From assembly GCA_036346375.1 (NCBI GenBank), contig CM070515.1:15522423-15586422 (forward strand): a stretch of DNA of 64,000 nucleotides, read 5' to 3'. Below are positions 31,647 through 42,004 of the stretch, piece by piece; within the stretch, counting starts at the first letter, position 1, and each line of letters begins with the position of its first letter. The position numbers and the translations under genes are program-made. This DNA is from Guadua angustifolia. Lineage: Eukaryota > Streptophyta > Magnoliopsida > Poales > Poaceae. The notes beneath the pieces were generated by a model. It saw only the letters and a program-made list of their open reading frames with translations. It was not told where the DNA came from and ran no database searches.

Positions 31647-34155
31647 CTAGGATTTTTTGCGCGGCGTAATACGCCGCGTGCGTTGTCTTTTTCGTAGAAA
31701 CAATATCGCTTTTTTCGCCGGAATTTTTTTTAAATCATCGAGGAAACACGCAAAACGGTTGAAAGAATAAAACGTATCCGCGATTGCGCTAAATCAAAAG
31801 TTATTTTTCGTGAAAAAATAGACGGAATGGTCCAAACGCCACTACATTTTTTTAACATTTATTTAGGGTCCTTTCATGAAAGATTCATGTTTTTTCTAAA
31901 TCAGGAGGACCTCTTCATAAAAAACCACGCGAAGGACCTACGCGTAACTACGCATTTTTTGAAGGGCCTACACGTGAAAAGGGAAAATTGAGCCGAGCCG
32001 GCCGGGCGTCCGTCGTTTTTTTTCGCGGAAACAATTTCGTTTTTTTCCGGCGGTGTTTTTTTTTAAATCATAGAAGAAACGCAAGAAACGGCTGAAATGA
32101 CACAAGTGCATCCGCGATTGCGTTAAATCGGAGGTCTTTTTCGTGAAAAGCAGCCGGAATGATCTAAACGTCACTAATTATTTTTCGGTATCTATTTAGG
32201 GTCACTATTTTTTCGGTATCTATTTAGGGTCATCTCACGAAAGATCTACAATTTTTCTGAACCAGAAGATCCTTTTCGCAAAAAACCGCGAAAAAGACCT
32301 ATACGTAATTACGATTTTTTGCAGGGACCTAAACGCATTTTTTTGAGCCGAGCCGCACTGCCGGCTCGGCTCAAATCATCCTCGCGGGACGTTTTTTCGT
32401 AGAATTTTTTTTTCGACGACATTTTATTTTTTTAATCGTGGAAATAATGAGTGAAACGGCTGAAAGAACACAAAATTTTTCGCGGCGTAACACGCCGTGC
32501 GTCCCGTTTTTTCGTAGGAAAATTTCTTTTTTTTCGGTGGCGATCTATTTTTTAAATCGTCGAAATAATGAGCGAAACGGGGAAAAAATAGAGAGATAGA
32601 GTTGTAGAAATATCTCTTTCGACGAATTATTTGGAAAATATTGGAGACCGAGCTGGAAAATCGCGTGGAGAAAAAGTCAAGAGGGAAAAAGGTGAAAAAT
32701 TATTAGAGACGACAACATTCTTTCGTGCCGTTTTTTCGTAGGAAAATTTTCTTTTTTTTTTCGGCGGCGTTTTATTTTTTTAAATCTTCGAAATAATGAG
32801 CGAAACGGGGGAAAAATAGAGATAGAGTTGTAGAAATATCTCTTTCGACGAATTATTTAGAAAATATTGGAGACCGAGCTGGAAAACCGCGGTGGGAAAA
32901 AAGTCTAGAGGGAAAAATGTGAAAAACTATTAGAGAAGACAACATTCTTTTGTCGAGTCTAACACTCTACGCGTTCGCCGAGCAATAATACATGCTAAAA
33001 AAACTCAGAGACTCACGGTGTATGCGCGTGTCGTTTTTTTGTAGAAAAATTTTCTTTTTTTCTCGGCGGTGTTTTATTTTTTGAATCGTCGAAATAATGA
33101 GCGAAACGACTGAAAGGACAAAAAAAAATTCGCGGCGTAAAAAGCCACGCGTGCCATTTTTCCGTAGCAAAAATTACATTTTTTCCGGCAGCGTTTTATT
33201 TTTTAAATCGTCGAAATAATGAGCGAAACGGGGAAAAAATAGAGAGATAGAGTTGTAGAAATATCTCTTTCGACGAATTATTTGAAAAATATTAGAGACC
33301 GAGGTGGGAAACTGTGGTGGGGAAAAAGTCTAGAAGGGAAAGGTTGAAAAAGTATTAGAAACGACAACATTCTTTTGTCGAGTCTAATACTCTACGCGTT
33401 CACCGGGTAATGATACATGATTTAAAAAATATCAGAGATCAAGATGGGAAATCGAGATGGGAAAAAAGTCTGCACACATATTGCTGTTGACGAAAACATT
33501 TTTTTCCCTGGAAAAACGAAGAAAGAATCTAGACGTAAAGAGCAAGAACCTGATTGTTACGTTTTTGGACATGTCCGCTATCCTGAAAAGTTAGAAAAGG
33601 GCTTGTTCGTGATTTGAATTTAATGGAAGTTTTTTCCCGTAAAATGGCGAACGAGGGACCCAAACACGATAAAGCGGAAAAAATCTTCCCTTCACATAAA
33701 ATCGCGAAGAACCTATCCGTAATCTATAGGGACCTATCCGTAATTTCTTGAAATGCAAGGGGGGTTTTCGCAAAATTGCCAAGGGGGACACGTGGGCATG
33801 GCCTCCTCCGGGGAACTCTCCCAACTTTATTTATGGTATTATATCTTATGCTTGGAAAATTTGGAGAGCATTGATACCACAAGGTATATTTTTTTGCGAA
33901 AAAGTCCTCTAGAAAATCCAAAATTGCGAATAGGTCTTTTCACCAGTTAAAAAGAGCCCGTAGTTCTGCAAATTCAACTTGAGCATTAGTTATTTAAATC
34001 CGAAAGATTTAAAATTATGCTTAGGTTCGGTTATTTTATGAGAAAATCCTATGGTGAAATATTTAAAATTAAATTTAAGTCCTTCTGCCATTTTTACAAC
34101 AAAAAACTCCAGGGTGAAATTTGCGCGGCGCGACGTAGCGCGCTATGCTATCTAG
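31647..34155 (+). mobile_element. Helitron-like element with internal tandem blocks
   Basis: It begins near CTAGGATTTTTTGCGCGGCG and ends GCGCGCTATGCTATCTAG just before T. The CTAG^T end and upstream GC-rich self-complementary TAGCGCGCTA fit a Helitron 3' terminus. No target duplication is expected or seen. A TC start is not obvious, so the class is uncertain. No helicase ORF is present. Related copies lie inverted at 50815-52556. Confidence 0.5.
32390..33440 (+). repeat. Tandem blocks of about 250-300 bp inside the Helitron-like element
   Basis: AATCGTCGAAATAATGAGCGAAACGG followed by TAGAGATAGAGTTGTAGAAATATCTCTTTCGACG recurs near 32550, 32790, 33080 (partial) and 33210. Each copy ends with GACGACAACATTCTTT-type sequence. 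Confidence 0.75.
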
Positions 34156-34687
34156 TTAGCCTTTTGTACGAAAACTAAGAGCAAAAGTAATGGACTAGAC
34201 TGCGTATAGTATTTTTCATTATTCTCTTTAAATATCCGTAATATTCCAAATAAGTACTCACAGGTTACTCATAGAATACGTGTACATTTAATGCATTGCT
34301 AGGGGCACAAGGGGAACACATACCATAAAATATAATTAGTGCCTACGCCTTGTATTCAAAATATAGTCTTAGAGCATCTCCAGTAAGGACATCTAAAACA
34401 GAGCCCTTATTTTTGATATAGGGACTCTCTCTATTTTTTAGGGCCCTATTTTCAGAGCACAAGTCGAGCAACATCCCCTAAATCTCAGCCCCTATTTTAC
34501 TTTTTCTCCTATTTTGACATATCCGCTATGTATAATCTTCATTTAACACCACTAAAATTCAATCAAAAATATTTGTAATACATAAAACATAAGCATATTA
34601 ACATTTACAATTTTAAAACATGATATTTAAAATTTAAATTTAAAATTTTCAAAACATGATAAATAGATAAATAGAAACTCGAATAAT

Positions 34688-34790
34688 GAATCAAACTACG
34701 GTTACTGTGAATTGTCCACAAATGCTCAATAAGATCATCTCGAAGCCTCTCATGTATTTCCCTGTCTTCAATCGCCGAATTGCTTAATCA
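34688..34790 (-). pseudogene. Harbinger transposase C-terminal remnant
   Basis: The minus-strand frame reads IEDREIHERLRDDLIEHLW, the typical last residues of PIF/Pong-type transposases (compare LQADLVEHLW at 16200-16235). This shows the MITE is a deletion product of a coding element. Confidence 0.75.
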
Positions 34791-34845
34791 TTCACCATGT
34801 ATCTATCATTTAATCTCACCTTATGAAAAATTTCTTCTGAAATAG

Positions 34846-34977
34846 GCACAACAAATAAAAGCAAGAGAGCATCAGCATCAGCAGCAGATGCAGATGCAAC
34901 AGTTGCAACTCATCCAGCAAAGACACGCTCAGCTGCAGCGAACTAATGCAAGCCATCCTTCACTTAACTCCCTATTT
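34846..34977 (+). pseudogene. Captured exon fragment of a LEUNIG/LUH-like corepressor gene
   Basis: After an intron-like 3' splice site (AAATAG) the frame reads IKAREHQHQQQMQMQQLQL and then QRHAQLQRTNASHPSLN, the Gln-rich stretch that follows the LUFS domain in plant LEUNIG and LEUNIG_HOMOLOG. A stop follows at 34978-34980. Identification is from memory of the family. The fragment is about 130 bp. Confidence 0.7.
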
Positions 34978-35041
34978 TAAAGTTTAGGGGCTGGTTTAGG
35001 GGCTCAACTGGAGATGCTCTTATATAGTCCAAAGGAGGGAG

Positions 35042-35514
35042 TGATTTGGATTTTGGAGGAATCCCCGCTTCCAGCTTCAACCCCAACCTCAAAACAAACA
35101 GTTCAAGTTTGCATTTCACTGACCGTCACCTAGTATATTTTGTCCTCAACAGCTGAGGTTGACTCATGTGAGAAAATTTAACCCCAGTTAGAATGAAGGA
35201 TTTCCACGTAAAACGGTTTAATTCCTGCAATAATCTCAAATGTGACCTTAACTCGGATGTACCATGAACTCAAGTGCTATAAATTCCTCTTATGCTTAAC
35301 TTTTGCATTAGCTTTGTTTAATTATCATTAGAAGGTGGTAACAATTGGTCTCGAAATAGACCGCGATTATTTTTCTTAAAATTGCATTAGCCAGTCTTGA
35401 ATTTAGGATCTTTTGACTTTGATATCACATTGAATTTCATACACCAACAAGATCACCTAAAAACTTTAATCTCGAGCAAAAAGTGGGAATATACTTAAAT
35501 AATATATTTTCTAA
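35042..35514. other. Intergenic, no gene recognised
   Basis: AT-rich sequence with no supported frame and no clear repeat. Confidence 0.4.
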
Positions 35515-35602
35515 AAGGAATTGCGACATTAATACGCAAAAAAAGAAAAATTGCAAAAATAATTCTCCAACACCAAACGGTACAGTAAAATAGGAGTAGT
35601 CT
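35515..35602 (-). repeat. Terminal segment of an unidentified repeat (copy A)
   Basis: Read on the minus strand, it starts ACTACTCCTATTTTACTGTA and runs through AATTATTTTTGCAATTTTTC and GTATTAAT to TTTTAGAAAATATATTATT. The same sequence, diverged, is at 49413-49512 on the plus strand. Here it abuts the broken end of Copia element 2 pol. Confidence 0.6.
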
Positions 35603-35637
35603 TGCATGGATGAGGAAGGAGCACCATTTGGAGCATT

Positions 35638-35735
35638 GCAGTCCGGAATATCCGAGGTTGAGCCCGGACACTCCGGGTTAGTCCGGATAGTCCGGACATT
35701 ATCCCGGATACTCCGGTTTGGGGTGCTCGGGATTT
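35638..35735 (-). repeat. TCCGGA-type palindromic array inside pol of Copia element 2
   Basis: Words such as AGTCCGGAATATCCG, CCGGACACTCCGG, GTCCGGATAGTCCGGAC and CCCGGATACTCCGG lie within about 100 bp of coding sequence in the integrase-RT linker (read there as SIRDNVRTIRTNPECPGST). The same words fill the LTR of this element. Confidence 0.8.
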
Positions 35736-35736
35736 C

Positions 35737-37100
35737 ATCTTGCTCCACTGGTTTCACCTCCCTAATGGCCAATTTCTTGATTGCTTCGCATGGAGGTTCT
35801 TCCCTATCAATTACATCACAATCAACTTGTTCTACTTGAGAACCGTTAGTTTCATCAAATGTCACATCACGTGAAATTTCAACCACACCGGTGGTGTTGT
35901 TGAAAACTCGGTATGCATAAGCATTTGATCCATAGCCAAGCAAGAAACCTTCATCTACTTTAGGAGCAAATTTAGATGACTTAGCTTTCTTATTGAGGAT
36001 GTAGCATTTGCTTCCAAAGACTCAGAAGTAGGATACATTGGGTTTCTTCCCGGTGAGTAGCTCGTACGCAGTCTTCTTTAAAATCTTGTGAAGATATAGC
36101 CGGTTGGAGCTGTAGCACGCGGTGTTGATGGCCTCCGCCCAGAAGATGTCGGAGACCTTGTACTCATCAAGCATCGTGCGCGCCATCTCGATGAGGGTTC
36201 GATTCTTCCTCTCGGCCACCCCATTTTGTTGAGGGGAATAAGGAGCCAAGAACTCATGCTTGATGATTTCTTCATCGAGAAACTCCTCAACTCGGTGTTC
36301 TTGAATTCGGTGCCGTTATCACTTCGAATTCTCTTGATCTTCACCTCAAACTCATTTTGAGTCCTTCTCATGAATTTCTTTAGAGATCCTTGGGCTTCAC
36401 CTTTATCATGCAAGAAAAATACCCAAGTGAAACGAGAAAAGTCATCAACAATAACTAAACCATACTTGTTTCCTCCAATACTTATGTAGGTGACGGGGCC
36501 GAATAGATCCATGTGAAGCATCTCCAATGGCCTTGAGGTGGTCATCACGTTCTTCGCGGGATGAGATGCTCCTACTTGCTTCCCGGCTTGACATGCGCTA
36601 CATACCCTATCCTTTTCAAAAACAACATTGGTTAATCCAAGGATGTGATTGCCTTTAAGAAGTTTATAGAGGTTTCTCATACCAACATGGACAAGTCGGC
36701 GATGCCATAACCACCCCATACTAGAATTAGCCATAAGACACGTTTCAAGGTTAACTCTATCCGTAGTGAAATCTACAAGATAGAGATTCCCTTTCAAACG
36801 TCCCTTAACTGCTATTGAACCGTCATCACTCTTAACGACATCCACACCCTTATCACTAAACACACAATTGTAGCCCGCTTCACATAATTGAGCAACGGAC
36901 AATAAATTGTAGCTTAGTGATTCGACAAGTAAAACATTGTTTATATGAAAATCATTTGTAATAAGAATCTTACCTAAACCTATCACTTCACCTTTTCCGT
37001 TGTCGCCAAAAATTATACTTTCACTATTTGCTCCATTTACTTCCAGATGCGCGAACATCGCCCTTTCTCCGGTCATATGATGTGTACATCCGCTATCCAA
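35737..37100 (-). pseudogene. Copia element 2 pol (protease-integrase part), broken
   Basis: It begins with the protease motif MDSGCTHHMTGE, then LGWLWHRRLVHVGM (written in the sequence as MGWLWHRRLVHVGM), integrase HMDLFGPVTY, RSDNGTEF and ERKNRTLIEMARTM. A frameshift lies near 36290. A TGA stop sits near 36020 where Copia element 1 has CGA, a CpG C-to-T change. Beyond it a further piece (LGYGSNAYAYRVFN, DVTFDETNGSQ) runs into the TCCGGA array and the truncation. No reverse transcriptase is left. Confidence 0.88.
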
Positions 37101-37144
37101 GATCCAACTTGATCCACCGGAGATGTAGGCTTACAAAATGAAAT

Positions 37145-39376
37145 TTAGTTTTTGCTCTTTGGTACCCAAACTTGGTTAGGTCCGCGCACGTTAGTGACAA
37201 GTGATTTGGGAACCCAAATAGATCGCACATTAGAGACACTTTTGGACTTACCCCCAATGTGACAAGCAACTACACGACCACAGTTAGTCCTCTTAAGTAC
37301 ATAGGATGCAAAAAATGTAGAGTGGGTTTTGTACTTAGAGTTTTCATTGCTCTTAACAAATTGGATGGGCTTGTTTAGATGAGCAACCACAATATTGCTC
37401 TTTTTCCCTTTGGGTGGAATATATCCAAGCCCATGCTTCATAGTGTTACCTTGTCGCTTACCTAGGAACTCCTCTAATCCCTTACTTGCCTTGTAGGACT
37501 TTTGAAGTCCATCTTCAAGCATTCCCTTGAGCTTCTCATTTTCATATGCTAGTACTTGCAATGTCTCAAGGTTAGTGGCATAAGTATCAATATTAACGTT
37601 GTAGCATCTAGCGCATCCATTGCTAGTAGAAGGTAATGAAAAATTGGAGCTAATGGTTGAGGTAATCGGAGGGCTATTCTTGAGATCAACAAGCTTCAAC
37701 TCAAGAGCCTTGCAAGCGTCCTTTGCCTTAGCAAGTTCCTCTTTAAGTGAAGCGTTGGTGATCTCAAGACTAGTCACCTCGGATTTGGCCAATTTTGAGT
37801 TCTTAATCAATTCTTCATTTTTCTCTTTTTCAAAAGATAAGCTCTTCTCTAGCTCACGATTTTTCTCTTTTTCGAGGATGAGCAAATCCTCTTGAGCCTC
37901 GAGAGTAGCTTCTTTTTGTTCTACAACTTCCTCTAATTTTTTAATATCTTTTAGAAGCAAATCTAATTTTTGAATGTCAAAGTCCTTAATTGACTTGATT
38001 ACACAATCATCGTCACTATCGTCATCACTATCATCTATGCATGAATCAACAATAGAAGAGTATGAAGCTTTGATTGATACCTTGCGCCCCTTAGCCATAA
38101 GGCATATTGGAGCGTTCTCGTCGTCATCGCTCAAGTTGTCGAAGAGGCCCTTCGACGTTGTCGGAGTAGAGGATATGGCGATGGCAACGGAGGCAATTCC
38201 TCCTTCATCGGAGTCGGAGCTTGAATCGAAATCGGAGTTTGAATCCCACTCTTCTCCAATGTGTGCTTGCCCCTTATTCTTGTAATGCTTGAACTTTTTG
38301 CTTCTTTCCTTGTCCTTGCCCCGGTACTTATCTTTCTTATATGACTTATCTCCTTTCTTCTCTCGTTGTGGACATTCGGCGATGAAATGGCCGGGCTCTC
38401 CACACTCATAGCATTTCCTCGTTGAGTGTCGTCCTCTTGACTTGCTCCATTGATTCTTGGAGTGACTTCCCAGTTTGTAGCCTTTCTTCTTAAGAAATTT
38501 ATTGAATCTTCTCATGAGCAAGGCCATGTCTTCATTAGTTAGGGGACCACTTGGCTCATCATCTTCACTTGTACTTTCCTCAACTTCTCTCACGGTCTTC
38601 ACAGCCTTTAGGGCAATACCTTTCTTCTTGCCCGATTTGAGTTCTTCAACAACTTCGGCCTCCTTTATCATCATTTCGTCCATCATTAGCCGACCGATGA
38701 CGTCATGAGGTGTCAACGTGTCGAAGTTAGGCCGGTCTCGGATTAATTGAACAAGGTTGCGGTTGGTAGGAGTGATTACATGGAGAATAATCTTCACCAC
38801 GGCCTTATCAGAAATATCAGTGCACCCGAGACCCTTGGCTTGATTCACAAGCACCATCAAGCGATCAAACATTTTGTTGTAGGACTCTCCTTCCTCCAAA
38901 GTGAACCCGCTTAGCTCACCAATAATGAGCTCTATCTTCGATTCGTGGACACTTGAAACCCCTTCATGACTAACTAAGAGTCTATCCCAAATTGCCTTTG
39001 CTTCCTCGAGTCCATCGACTCGGTTGAACTCAGAATCACTCAATGCATTGAACAAGGCATTGACGGCCAAGTCATTGAAATGTTGAGCCTTGTCTTCTTC
39101 GGGAGTGAGGTTGTTTGGATCAACGGGCTTGAAACCTGTTTGCACAATCTTCCAAATAGAAGGGTGAAGCGATCTCAAGTGCATCTTCATCTTATGTTTC
39201 CATATGGCATAGTGAGTGCCATCGAAATGAGGCGCTCGACTGGAGGGCACAGAGACATAAGATGAGGAGTTTGACACACCAAGAGAGGGATAATCATATG
39301 GAATTGCAACCCCGCTACCGGAGCCCGTATCCTTAGTTTGGTTACGGCCTTCGGTAAGCTTCTCCATTTTCGACAT
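37145..39376 (-). CDS. Copia element 2 gag, intact frame of 743 residues
   Basis: One open frame from MSKMEKLTEG. The capsid/UBN2 region (PHFDGTHYAIWKHKMKMHL, ETFxxW-like AKAIWDRLLVSHEG) is at residues 50-240. A CCHC knuckle (CYECGEPGHFIAECP) lies near residue 328, then a lysine-rich then Ser/Asp-rich stretch, a long coiled coil (about 450-580), and the terminal VWVPKSK motif. It is longer than the classic Copia gag, as in SIRE elements. As in element 1, gag ends with its own stop about 45 bp before pol, and pol is in another frame. It could still encode a particle protein, though the element cannot replicate alone. Confidence 0.9.
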   Translation of the reverse strand: MSKMEKLTEGRNQTKDTGSGSGVAIPYDYPSLGVSNSSSYVSVPSSRAPHFDGTHYAIWKHKMKMHLRSLHPSIWKIVQTGFKPVDPNNLTPEEDKAQHFNDLAVNALFNALSDSEFNRVDGLEEAKAIWDRLLVSHEGVSSVHESKIELIIGELSGFTLEEGESYNKMFDRLMVLVNQAKGLGCTDISDKAVVKIILHVITPTNRNLVQLIRDRPNFDTLTPHDVIGRLMMDEMMIKEAEVVEELKSGKKKGIALKAVKTVREVEESTSEDDEPSGPLTNEDMALLMRRFNKFLKKKGYKLGSHSKNQWSKSRGRHSTRKCYECGEPGHFIAECPQREKKGDKSYKKDKYRGKDKERSKKFKHYKNKGQAHIGEEWDSNSDFDSSSDSDEGGIASVAIAISSTPTTSKGLFDNLSDDDENAPICLMAKGRKVSIKASYSSIVDSCIDDSDDDSDDDCVIKSIKDFDIQKLDLLLKDIKKLEEVVEQKEATLEAQEDLLILEKEKNRELEKSLSFEKEKNEELIKNSKLAKSEVTSLEITNASLKEELAKAKDACKALELKLVDLKNSPPITSTISSNFSLPSTSNGCARCYNVNIDTYATNLETLQVLAYENEKLKGMLEDGLQKSYKASKGLEEFLGKRQGNTMKHGLGYIPPKGKKSNIVVAHLNKPIQFVKSNENSKYKTHSTFFASYVLKRTNCGRVVACHIGGKSKSVSNVRSIWVPKSLVTNVRGPNQVWVPKSKN

Positions 39377-39416
39377 CCTAGATTCTCCAAGCGGTTAAGC
39401 CAAACTACGGAGATTT

Positions 39417-39429
39417 GGCTCTGATACCA
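39417..39429 (-). other. Primer binding site of Copia element 2
   Basis: The minus strand reads TGGTATCAGAGCC two bases after the LTR end TTTCA. Confidence 0.92.
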
Positions 39430-39431
39430 AT

Positions 39432-40864
39432 TGAAAGGACCGGTGATGTCGCCTAGAGGGGGGGTGAATAGGCGGATTTAAAAAATTTCAACAAATTATT
39501 TTCTCCCGAGGGACTGAGCCCGGAGTGTCCGGGGTTTTTTATCCGGATACTCCGGACTATCCGGGGTATTTAGTCCGGATACTCCGGACTGAGGAGCTCG
39601 AAAAGGGGGATTTTAAATCTGAGCAATTTTTCAATAATCTAAATAAATACAAATGCTCTAAATGATGTTAGGTACCTAAGGATATTTAGGATCTAGAGCC
39701 AAACACAAAAGTAGAGTAGATCGGGACTCCGGAAGTTCCAAGAGCACAAACCCTAGCAAGGAAAAATTAAAGAACACAAAGACAACGATTTTTACCCGAA
39801 GTTCGGATTCTTGAAGGGAATCCTACGTCTCCGTTGAGGAGGCACAAAGCTCGGGTCTCACTTGACCTCTTTCCTCCCGGTGTTGCACAAAGCACTCGTC
39901 GGTCTTCACTTCTTGCCTCTTTCCTTTCGGAGGCGAGACTTGCCTTCACAAACTTCCGGGGCTCACCACACCGAGTATTGGAGGCTCCCGGTGACTCCTT
40001 GCCGTCTAGGAGTCCTTCAAACTCCAAGAGTAACAAATACGCCGCTAAATCGACTTGGAGGATGAACTAGTGCTCAAGAATCAAGAATGCAAGCTCAAAG
40101 CACTTAAATCTACTCCTTTCTCCCCAAAGATTCAAATCAAATCAAAAATTCAAGTGGGAGAAGGAGGCTAGGGCTCAAGAGAGTGAGAGTGAGAGCTTGA
40201 GAGTTGAATGCTGCAATGAATGAGGTCTCCAACGGGTAGATTTGGAGTGAGGGCTTAAATAGGTCCTCCAAAATCCAACCGTTATGAGTGTGCTGCGCAA
40301 ACCCGGACTATCCGGACATTTAGTCCGGAGTGTCCGGACTGAAGGGAGTTTGCTTTGAACCGAGAAGGTTAACCTGGAGTATCTGGACTTAATCCCGGAT
40401 ACTTCGGACTCACCGGATACTCTGGACTATTTACCCCGGAGTGTCCGGATACTCCGGACATACCAGAGAATTACAACAGAGGACCCCAGCCCGGAGTGTC
40501 CGGACTAAATGTCCGGATACTCCGGCCTGATCCTCTCGGCCAGAAGTACCCTATGAGGTGGAATGCAATGATTTAAAAATATTTTTGCAATGCAATTTTC
40601 ATTCTTTGAGCACAAGCATATCCTAGAAGCGATTTTCCGTCGTATCCCTCTTAATAGTACGGCTATCCTTAAACTCAAATAAAATTAAAAATACACATAC
40701 AACCATTGAGTCTAACCGATGCCTTTTCTCCTTCGATTTGAGGGTCTTCTTTTCTTAAGCGACATTCCATGAGCGTAATCATCTGTTCACAATACTCACA
40801 TAGCTCATTAGTAACTTAATCTTGTTGTCATTAATCACCAAAATCATTTAGGGGCCTAGATGCA
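39432..40864 (-). repeat. 5' LTR of Copia element 2 (1433 bp)
   Basis: Minus-strand ends are TGCATCTAGGCCCC and CCGGTCCTTTCA. The TATA-like CCTATTTAAGCCC is at about 40254-40262. TCCGGA-type words are concentrated upstream of it at 40303-40535 and again near the inner end at 39517-39600. Confidence 0.9.
40303..40535 (-). repeat. TCCGGA-type palindromic array in U3 of Copia element 2
   Basis: CCGGACTATCCGGAC, GTCCGGAGTGTCCGGAC, CCGGATACTCTGGAC, GGAGTGTCCGGATACTCCGGAC and others: two TCCGGA half-sites about 5 bp apart, repeated irregularly over 230 bp directly upstream of the TATA box. A further group lies at 39517-39600. Confidence 0.82.
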
Positions 40865-41109
40865 GTTTCAGATAGTTATATTAGAGAGATGTTTAGGAAT
40901 GTTAGACGTAAGATTTGAATTTACATGATTCTTATTAGCTAGCGAGGGATAGTTATATTGTAGTTTATGTTAGAGTTAGTTTAATTAGTGCTTCTCTTTT
41001 AGGTTAGCGATATTAGATGTGTATTATAATATTGTAATATTGGTAGCGGGATAGTTAATTAGCATTGTTTAATTTAGGTTAGCGATATTACATATTAGTG
41101 GTGATCTAA

Positions 41110-42003
41110 ATTTTTTTGTCTATGTCGTCACAGTAATATTGGATCCAGTGAAATTTGGGGTATATTATGGCGATGGTGAAATAAAACTGGGTAGATTGGT
41201 GTTGATTTAAGTAGCTTTTCGGTCACCATGGTTGAACACTCGTTCCCCGATAGTGTTAGCATTCGTAATATAAAGCTTTGGTTGACCCAATATCTTTCCC
41301 TGGATCTAAGTGTTACTCTATTACCATCTAAATCTTATTCACACGTAGTAAGGGTGACCCAGCTATGTGGGAGTTGAAGAAAGTAGATCGGATATACTTA
41401 TGGCAGAAATGGTTAAGGTGGTGTAAGGGATCTCGCCTTGAATGTGTAATGTTAGTGCAGGCTTGCCCTAGAGAAGAGGTGAATATTAGTGGTGTAGGCG
41501 AGAGCAGCACATCGACTATAGTTGAACAAATTCAGCAGTGGTGTCGATTGAGGTAGCAGCGAGGGATGAAAACAGGGAGGCAGTAAACGCAGAAGATCGG
41601 GCCAATGAAGGGGAGGAGATCGAGTAACTTGTTGATCATTTGGAGTGGGTGGACTATATGGCAATACAAGAGGAAGCTGAAATGTTGGAGTCTGATGATG
41701 GCATCAGTGAAGATGAGGAAGGAGGGGGATGATGATGAAATGTATGGTAGCAATGGGGCAGCAGAGGTACCCATCCCTGACGAATGGAACAGGCAAAACA
41801 AAGACAGATGGAAGTTTTATGGGGCCGTGAGTCGCGTTGGGAGTATGGTACCAATGGCATAAGGTTGAATTAAATATTCTTGAACAATTCTAAATTTAAG
41901 TTAGCAATGAGGATGTGAGCACTGTCACTACAGAGAGAGTTCCGGGTTGTCTTATCCAGGCTAGATAGGTACACAATGAAGTGTAGAACAGATGGATGTG
42001 AAT
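41110..42003 (+). pseudogene. Mutator-like transposase, N-terminal remnant
   Basis: Many stops, but recognisable pieces remain: WELKKVDRIYLWQKWLRW, EEAEMLESDDGISEDEE, PIPDEWN, and at 41932-42003 the MuDR DNA-binding type segment REFRVVLSRLDRY followed by TMKCRTDGCEF. It is cut exactly there by Copia element 3. Sequence 40865-41110 shows nothing else. Confidence 0.6.
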
Positions 42004-42004
42004 T

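Larger units (their letters stand above)
34372..35019. mobile_element. PIF/Harbinger MITE (648 bp) carrying gene fragments
   Basis: A perfect 13-bp inverted repeat, GAGCATCTCCAGT at 34372-34384 and its complement at 35007-35019, is flanked by TTA on both sides (34369-34371, 35020-35022). The ends are similar to those of the larger Harbinger element at 2810-19766. It carries the last part of a Harbinger transposase (minus) and a fragment of a LEUNIG-like gene (plus). Confidence 0.9.
31612..35041. mobile_element. Stowaway-like MITE split by two later insertions
   Basis: The left end (CTCCCTCTGTTGGAATATACAAG, from 31612) and the right end (complement of CTCCCTCCTTTGGACTATATAAG, to 35041) match as inverted repeats over about 30 bp. 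Between them lie a Helitron-like element (31647-34155) and a Harbinger MITE (34372-35019). The remaining Stowaway sequence (31612-31646, 34156-34371, 35020-35041) is about 275 bp. The flanking dinucleotide is TA on the left and TG on the right. Confidence 0.7.
35603..40864 (-). mobile_element. SIRE-lineage Copia element 2, 3' half missing
   Basis: Minus-strand order from 40864: 5' LTR, primer site, intact gag, then pol through protease and integrase. It is truncated in the linker before reverse transcriptase at about 35603. No 3' LTR is present in the window. Its LTR begins TGCATCTAGGCCCC, nearly the same tip as Copia element 1, but LTR bodies and array words differ. Confidence 0.88.

Noticed and set aside
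31647..34155. Autonomous Helitron
   Set aside because: No Rep/helicase frame and no clear TC start; only the CTAG^T end and hairpin-like GC word support the class.
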